64,000 nucleotides of DNA. Source: Amblyomma americanum (taxonomy: Eukaryota > Arthropoda > Arachnida > Ixodida > Ixodidae). The notes below the pieces were generated by a model. That model saw only the letters and a list, made by a program, of their open reading frames with translations, did not search any database and was not told where the DNA came from. A program made the position numbers and the translations under genes. The stretch spans positions 116,565,134-116,629,133 of the forward strand of contig NC_135498.1 in NCBI RefSeq assembly GCF_052857255.1. The letters are read 5' to 3'. This document shows, piece after piece, positions 58,020 through 64,000 of the stretch (position 1 is the stretch's first letter; every line of letters starts with the position of its first letter).

Positions 58020-58490
58020 CATATAAGAGCCTAGCAGTAATCAATTTCTCGAGCCCATCACACAGCCATGTGAACGCATCACTCAGAGGCAATGATAAAA
58101 ATACAAGTGTTGGCATATTTTGAAGCTGAGCATGAGAAAGATTTCACGCCAAGAACGCCACACAAAGCACTACGTGATTTTCTATGGACATGTTAGAGTA
58201 ACCTAGTAATTCCGGGAATAAATAACCCAGCCATTCAGCACAGGGAGGCGGCGCTGTTCAGCTCACAACTGGAAGACCAGCTTTGGTGTTGAACCAGGCA
58301 GGAGTTGCGGCAAAAGATAATGGGCTCCTGGAATAAATGCCCACCCAAATAACCTTGATTTATTCTATAAATAAATAGTTTTTCTCACTCAGTCTTTGGC
58401 ATCCTGCTCCGCTTCTCGCTAAAACGTTCCCCGCAAGTTCAGTAGGAGTTGACTGAAAGGGCTAAAAAGATTGCAAGTATCAAAGAACTC
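58020..58490 (+). repeat. Dispersed repeat, copy B
   Basis: Partner of 43360-43850 (see that entry). It lies immediately 3' of the stop and 3' UTR of the minus-strand I-type element and contains TTTATT motifs (AATAAA on the minus strand) near 58345-58360. That suits its being the terminal part of that element's 3' UTR. Confidence 0.75.
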
Positions 58491-58769
58491 CGGGAATAGG
58501 AAGCAATTTTGGTTGGTTAACCTCAAATAAAGATGGCACATACCCACTACGGGAGGGTGGCCAAGACGTACGGGGTTAATTGCTGGAAACAGGAGCGTTT
58601 TGAATGGAAAAGAAGTGGTAATAGTATACAGGCTGAGAGATTGGATTGCGCAAAAGACTGGGATCCGGTAAAGTGGGATATCCAAGACAATGGCTTAATG
58701 TGCATATTTGTATACAATACCTGTGATGTTTCAATTTTGCCCCTACTGAGAGCAGGAAGAAAAAAATGC

Positions 58770-61700
58770 TCAGAATGGGAGTCTCTGCGTTTCTTGCAGA
58801 AAATTTTGCGCAGCAGAAATCACATTCCTGTCGCTTCGTCCAAGCAAAGAAGCGCCAAAAGAAAGAACAGCCACAGAGGTCACAAGCAGAAAATTCTGGT
58901 GAAATGTAAATTGCAATAAGCACCCCTCAAATAAAAGAAGCGCCAAATAAAAGAAGATATATTTTGTCTCAAGTTGGGCACATACAGGGCACAGTGGCGA
59001 AACCACTACGCCAGATCTCTGAAGGCAGAAAGTTAGAAGAGGAACCCGGAATCGCAATCGCGTGAAACAGGCTTCAAGTCTGCGCGAGCGCCAGTGTTTG
59101 TTACTCCAAGGATGCAGAACATGCTCACATGAGGGTGTTGATGTAAGAGCCGAGGCAGCAAATTCCTGAAATATGGTGTAGCTGCGAAACCTCACCGAAG
59201 CTCTATATGCACAGGTTGGCATGACAGCAATAATTGGGCGGCTAATAGAGGCCCTTGCTTAGGAATCTGCAACCTCATTTATATGAAAGACCACGTGCCC
59301 CGGCACCCAAGGCAACGTTACCGAGTTTAGATGGAGCAGGATCAGGAAATTAAAGAGGCGTAATGTCCGAGACTCAGTGGGTGAGGATAATGAAGAACAA
59401 ATGTACAGTCTGGCATAACCATGACCTGGGAAACGTTAGTTTATAATTTTCGTAAGGGTAAGGTTACTGCTAATAATTAGGCCAGATAAGCTACACTGAA
59501 GTAAAGAAGACAGACAGAAAAGTAGCAGCTCTGTGAAGGTGAACAAGTTCCCACACCTGCATTTTTGGGAGCCTGCGAGGCATCGGTAGCAATAGTATAC
59601 GAGAGGGAAAGAACCTTAGGTGGCCCTGGAACAAACCCTGTAGGAGAGGAAAGGGCTGCAGCTTTGCATTTGATGGGAAAGCTTCATCGAATGCAATCTG
59701 GACTGAGGGTGAGTTGTTATACATTTGGCGGACATTTGTGAAATCCATGTTCGTGGCATCAAGAAGAGACTGCACGCAACATATCTGCGGAGTATGCAGA
59801 CGCCACCAGGCGGCATTTAAGAAGACTGCTGGTTGACTAAGAAATATTGTACTTGAGGCGTGAAGAGGTCAGGCGTACAATCTAAAAACTGTTTGCATAA
59901 TTAAAAAGTGAAACTTAGCTGATAAAGATGAAATTCGCACCTTAAGGTGCAGAACAGCATTCGCCATATATTTTGGAAGCCCCAGACAGAGGAACAATGC
60001 CTGACGCTACAAGAGCACAAGAGGGCTAAGCTCGTAAGCTGGAGCTCCGGTGAATAAAACACAGCCGATCTGCAAAATCGGGCGGCCGTACATTTTATAA
60101 ATAAGTAGAAATGTGTGCCTTCTCTTTGCTGACCTAGCACTGCAAAGCCTGCGGAGGATGCCAATGGCCCAGACTCCTTTTGCATAAACTAGCTCAATGT
60201 GTTCTCCGCCAGGATAGAGTAGTGTCGTATATTGGTCCGAGATACTTCATCGTCTAAACTTATGCAATTATATGTTTTCTATAGACCAGGTAGAGGATCA
60301 GAAACCTGATAGACTAACAATGCTCATTTCTCCTACAATATAGTTCGGGATGTTAAGTTCCTATATTCTTAGTAACAGTGTAACCACTGACATCCATAGT
60401 TACAGGCGCGGCAAACTGTTTTCTGTTGCGAGCTAGTTTAATACCACTCTCGAGGTCAGTGTGAGCACAGCGAATCGAACTGCCCAGCCTGAAACCAATT
60501 TGACACGGATTCAACAGAGCATTCGCAGAAATGAAAAACTTGACATGGCTGAGCAGGACCCTTTCCACGAATTTCACTAGATTCGAAGTAAATCACATAG
60601 GGCGTATATTGTCTGACAAGAACAATTAGGTAATTCTACAAGGTTTGACAAAAACTGTGAATATCACCAGGTGAGGCAAAAAATGCGCTATCATCGGGGT
60701 ACACATGTTTTGGCATTTTCAATCTATGAAATTTAGCTTAGAAAAACGTTAAAAGAACAGGCTAGAGAACTGTCCTTTTCGGTACACCCCTCGTCTGTCG
60801 AAATCTCATAGAGGTAACACGGTTTTTGCAGCAATAAAATTCTCTGTTTTTCAAGAACTCGGACATCCTGCCTACAAAAAGGCTTGGGAAATTAAGTTCC
60901 TGTATTCTCAGTAACAACGTTGAGTGCGCAAAGCTGTCTTAGGCTTTACTGACATCCAAAGTTACAGGTGCAGCACACTGTTTTCTGTTCAGAGCTAGTT
61001 TAATACGACTCTCGATGTCAGTATGAGCGCACCGAATCGAACAGCCCGGGCCGAAACCAATTTGACATTGATTCAAGAGAGCATTCGCAGAAATGAAAGA
61101 CATAACACGGCTGAGCATGACACTTTCCATGAATTTCACTAGGTTACCCGTCAATTAAATAGGGCGTATATTGCGTAAAGTAAAACCCTCAGCTTGTTTT
61201 TTCAGCCACGGAACTTATTTAGCAAGACGCCACTCATGTGGTATCAATGGGCCTTTAATGGAATGGTTAACTAGAGCCAATAGTACTTCAGGAGACTCAT
61301 TCAACAAAATTTTGATCATAGATGAAGCAACCTTATCGGGGCCAGGAGCCGCTGGGGATAGGCGCAGAGCAATTTGCGGTAGCACAGGCAAAGAGACCTA
61401 AATAAAATCTCTTGAGCCGCATGTGAATATAGCTGGAGGAATTAGAGCAGATGTAAAGCAAAGCTCTAGGCCACACGCAATGTCATCTAAAGTCTTCGCG
61501 ATGTCACCACCGTCTCAACCATAGATTAAATGCTGACAGTCGGTGGAATCACCTTTTTGCTCGTCATGAAATTAAACAAAGGTCCTTTATTCTCTGATTG
61601 TGAAAGGAAATCATAATTACTTGTATTATACTGCTCCTCTGCGCTGGAGACAGTGCCCTTAAATTTTGCAGCGGAATACTTATAATCCAACCAATTTTTG

Positions 61701-62560
61701 GGCATTGATTTAAGAGGAGTGTCTTGCAGGCTGCTTTCCGTCGTCAAAAATGCACACATTCACTCTGAATTCCACTAATTATTGGCGATAGCACCCCTGG
61801 TGCCCTTCACAAAAAATTCACATTTGCCTTGCACTTGTCTCAGCGCATGGGTCTGAAGTGACTGTAAGAGCCGATTTTAAAGTGTCCTTAAAGCAATTTT
61901 AATTGATGAACGAGCGCTGATGTCGCTCGGAAAGAGTTATTTTACACGCAAGCTTGAAGCTAGCCGGTAGTTGATCACTGCTTGTTGCAAAGTCAACAGG
62001 CGCCCAAGACGTAACAGAAACTCCTGGGGACGAAAAGGGTAAGTCTTAGGCACAGCGGCATTGACTACGTACAAGTTGCAGACAATGTTGTCACAAACCC
62101 AATCAAATATTCTATAACCAAAGCTGTTTGTTTTATAACCTCACGTCACATGGTCCGAATTGAAGTCTCCAACTAATAAAACCTAAGAATGGCTACTATA
62201 CATGAGTGAGGAAAAGGGCCGAGTGTCATTGACACCTTGTTTGAAGTACACATTAGCTACCGTAAAGAGCTGTTGACCTGGGATATTGAGATAGACCGCA
62301 AGGATTTCACATTTATTATCCGCATATTGAAGAGAAATGCATCCCCTGTTGCAACCTTTTGAAGAAATAAGCACTAACAACCTTCCCCTTATGATTACTG
62401 GCCAAGCCAGAAAGTTAATGATTGAGATGATAATTGAAAACAATAGCTAGCCATGTTTACTTTAATGCAATTAAATCCGGTAGAAGCTGAGTGCATAGAC
62501 CAATTAAATCTGTAAAGCTGACAATGTAGAACGGCAATTGCACTGAGGTGCAGGTAAGAA
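58770..62560 (-). pseudogene. I-type non-LTR ORF2: endonuclease, RT, RNase H
   Basis: Minus-strand reading downward. Endonuclease: TDLIGLCTQLLPDLIAL (~62500), RGCISLQYADNKCEILAVYLNIPG and FTVANVYFKQGVNDTRPF (62.34-62.2 kb). Linker: PKNWLDYKYSAAKFKGTVSS (61.70 kb). RT: NLVKFMESVMLSRVMSFISA, QIGFGPGCSIRCAHTD, VTLDVSKA (61.15-60.94 kb), TRGVPKRTVL-PVLFNVFL, then the catalytic box as YPDD instead of YADD (~60.69 kb). The segment 60344-60600 repeats the early RT block out of order. The C-terminal part starts at 60.18 kb (KESGPLASSAGFAVLG, SVQIAFDEAFPSNAKLQP); the RNase H end shows VPGHVVFHINEVADS (~59.3 kb). The final block LSFGASLLGRSDRNVISAAQNFLQETQRLP ends at 58770. Many stops. Confidence 0.87.
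60344..60600 (-). repeat. Duplicated RT segment within the I-type element
   Basis: This block repeats 60886-61160 (both encode QIGF-GxSIRCAHTD-ES-IKLA-NRKQ on the minus strand) but lies after the catalytic box instead of before it. Identity is high, though each copy has private changes. Confidence 0.8.
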
Positions 62561-63450
62561 CACTGTCTAGGCGGTAGTGCCGTAGCGGCGACATCTTTTG
62601 TAGAAACCTGGTCTGTTTCTGGGCGCGGATATCTGATTCTATGCCAGCACATCCGCAGGATATGAGTCCATAACGCTGTTAGAGAAAGAAGTCTAAGCAG
62701 ACGTTTGTCGATCACATTATTTTGGCAATGTTGAGCGCAGTCGATGACCACAGAAAGAGGAGTAGCTTCCGAAGCCGAAGAAGGCAAAAGTGGAGTGGTT
62801 GGCAGCTGCAGAAGATTGGCTATCTGGGTACCTGTGACCTGGCAATTGCATGTGGATACGGTTTCCATGATGCGTTTTATTGCATTTGCCATAGCCTTCT
62901 CTACTGCTGCTGCGATAGCCTGAGAACAACTGGCATCCACTATGGGTGGACATTTGACGGCCACGCTGGAGTAGCCCGAGGCTTTCTCTTTGGCTGCGGC
63001 AAAAGCTTCTCTCCGCACGCATCTGCGTTTATACGTAAGCTCGAGCACCTGAACACCTTGAGCTCGAGCAGGACAGTCAGGCGAATCAGCAAAGTGGGAA
63101 CCACCACACAAAGAACATTTCTCTTGCTGTTCATTACATTCGCAGCTACCGTGACTTTTTCCACATGCACAGAAACGTAAACCAGATTTGCAAGCTTTCA
63201 AGCTGTGGCCAAATATCCAGCAATTCTGACACTGAAGGGGCCGAGAATTTATAGAGTCGACTCAAAATACCAGTGGCCACACTTCTTTCATCTCTGAAGG
63301 GCGAAATATTCCTGGAGAGGTTGCTATGACGGACTCCGTAGGAATTTTTACTCCGTCGACCATTATGCCGCATCGGTGGAAATCGATACACTCCTACAGA
63401 CGAGAGGTTCTCAAGAGTTTTCAAAGGGCTCAACCAAGAGTCGACCACTT
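62561..63450 (-). pseudogene. I-type ORF1 with three zinc knuckles
   Basis: Gag-like RNA-binding protein of the same element as the ORF2 at 58.8-62.5 kb. From 63450: VGVYRFPPMRHNGRRSKNSYG, then (after a frameshift near 63250) the knuckles CQNCWIFGHSLKAC (~63215), CACGKSHGSCEC (63170-63135) and CSLCGGSHFADSPDC (~63110-63070). The last is followed by PARAQGVQVLELTYKRRCVRREAFA and an alanine-rich helix (AIAAAVEKAMANAIKRIMETV, ~62900). The C-terminal portion drifts into mis-framed sequence. ORF1 upstream of ORF2 on the same strand, with normal spacing, argues that the whole 58.5-63.45 kb unit is one element. Confidence 0.82.
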
Positions 63451-64000
63451 GGACTTAGCCCTTCGAACACGCTAGATGAGGTGAAATGAACGCGCTCACC
63501 GGGTGGTTGGCGAAGGAGGTACACTTTCAAAGGTAATCTACGCAATCCATGTGCGGTTACCCCCACAAGATACCATCCCTGCCGAACTGCCGCACATCAA
63601 TGATCCGCATGTAGTAAGGCGACGCAGTTTGAAGGGGAATCTCTACTGCCTCCGGGTATTTCATCCAGATCGCGCCTGCACGGAAAGGCACTAAAGGGAG
63701 AGGATTGCTAGAACTACCACTACGTGCAAAGACGTGAATTGCGAGCTGGTCCTAAGGAACAGAGGCCGAACGAGTGAAAAAGCCCTGGCCGAGAGAAAAG
63801 AAGTAAACATTGAGCCCCCGTCCTGCGCCTATAAATCGAGAACAGGTGCAGGCAGCCAATTTGAGAAAATGAGAAAGCAGAACTTGAGCAAACTAGCGCA
63901 ACGCCGCCAGGTACTTAGCCGCTGCCCCACAGCAGAACACAAGCACTCCTCTCTCGGATCCAGCGTCTTCATGTTTTCATGATTGTGTCCTCGATTTGTG
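63451..64000. other. Probable 5' region of the I-type element and flank
   Basis: The minus-strand frame stays roughly open for another ~100 bp (FTSSSVFEGLSPSGRLLVEPF), consistent with the ORF1 N-terminus. Beyond ~63560 nothing is recognised. Confidence 0.4.

Overview
The window looks like repeat-dense intergenic DNA from a hard tick (Ixodidae; a metastriate such as Rhipicephalus or Dermacentor is my best guess). The strongest pointer is four copies or pieces of a tRNA-derived SINE that I recognise as tick 'Ruka'. Tick-like RTE, I/Jockey-type, Penelope-like and Ty3/gypsy retroelements support it. No intact multi-exon host gene was identified. The one convincing host-gene signal is a minus-strand first exon near 41.0 kb: TATA box, ATG, 20-residue signal peptide and GTAAGT splice donor, which suggests a small secreted protein. 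Its later exons were not found.

Layout, left half. A Ty3/gypsy element lies on the + strand from about 1.26 to 21.5 kb: gag, then protease, then reverse transcriptase, all decayed. Its gag is split by a 17,142-bp insertion (2323-19464). The insertion has 11-bp terminal inverted repeats and a TA target duplication, and the gag frame resumes exactly when the insertion and one TA are ignored. Inside the insertion are two Penelope-like elements in opposite orientation (5.2-8.45 kb), a 342-bp foldback insertion inside one of them with its own target duplication, a 652-bp TA-flanked MITE (13.63-14.29 kb), a tRNA-Ala-like SINE, a (TTCA)n tail, and long stretches with no recognisable coding. This gives a nest at least four layers deep. 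Further right come a third Penelope-like fragment (22.6-23.6 kb) and an RTE non-LTR element (24.3-26.3 kb, minus).

Middle. 26.7-32.5 kb holds an ORF1 remnant and an ORF2 3' end of a non-LTR element, with a compact LTR-type element of about 1.14 kb (29.78-30.91 kb) between them. 32.9-35.4 kb is an I-type non-LTR element (RT, RNase H, zinc knuckle, TCC-repeat tail). 37.5-39.75 kb is a patchwork of RTE and Ruka pieces and a Penelope-like 3' end flanked by inverted tails. The secreted-protein exon lies at 40.97-41.03 kb.

Right. 44.5-55.7 kb contains a pair of ~550-bp inverted repeats around a 2-kb core with a perfect 49-bp-arm palindrome, a truncated RTE copy, a diverged two-unit tandem repeat, and an I/Jockey-type ORF1 plus ORF2 start. 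56.7-57.9 kb is a nine-monomer satellite of ~133 bp units alternating in two types, each built around CACTAGTG and CACGTG palindromes. 58.5-63.45 kb is a long, decayed I-type element on the minus strand.

Almost every recognised coding region is a broken retroelement copy. They do not work together as a pathway. What ties them together is the order of nested insertion. All identifications come from reading translations and repeats by eye; no database search was run.
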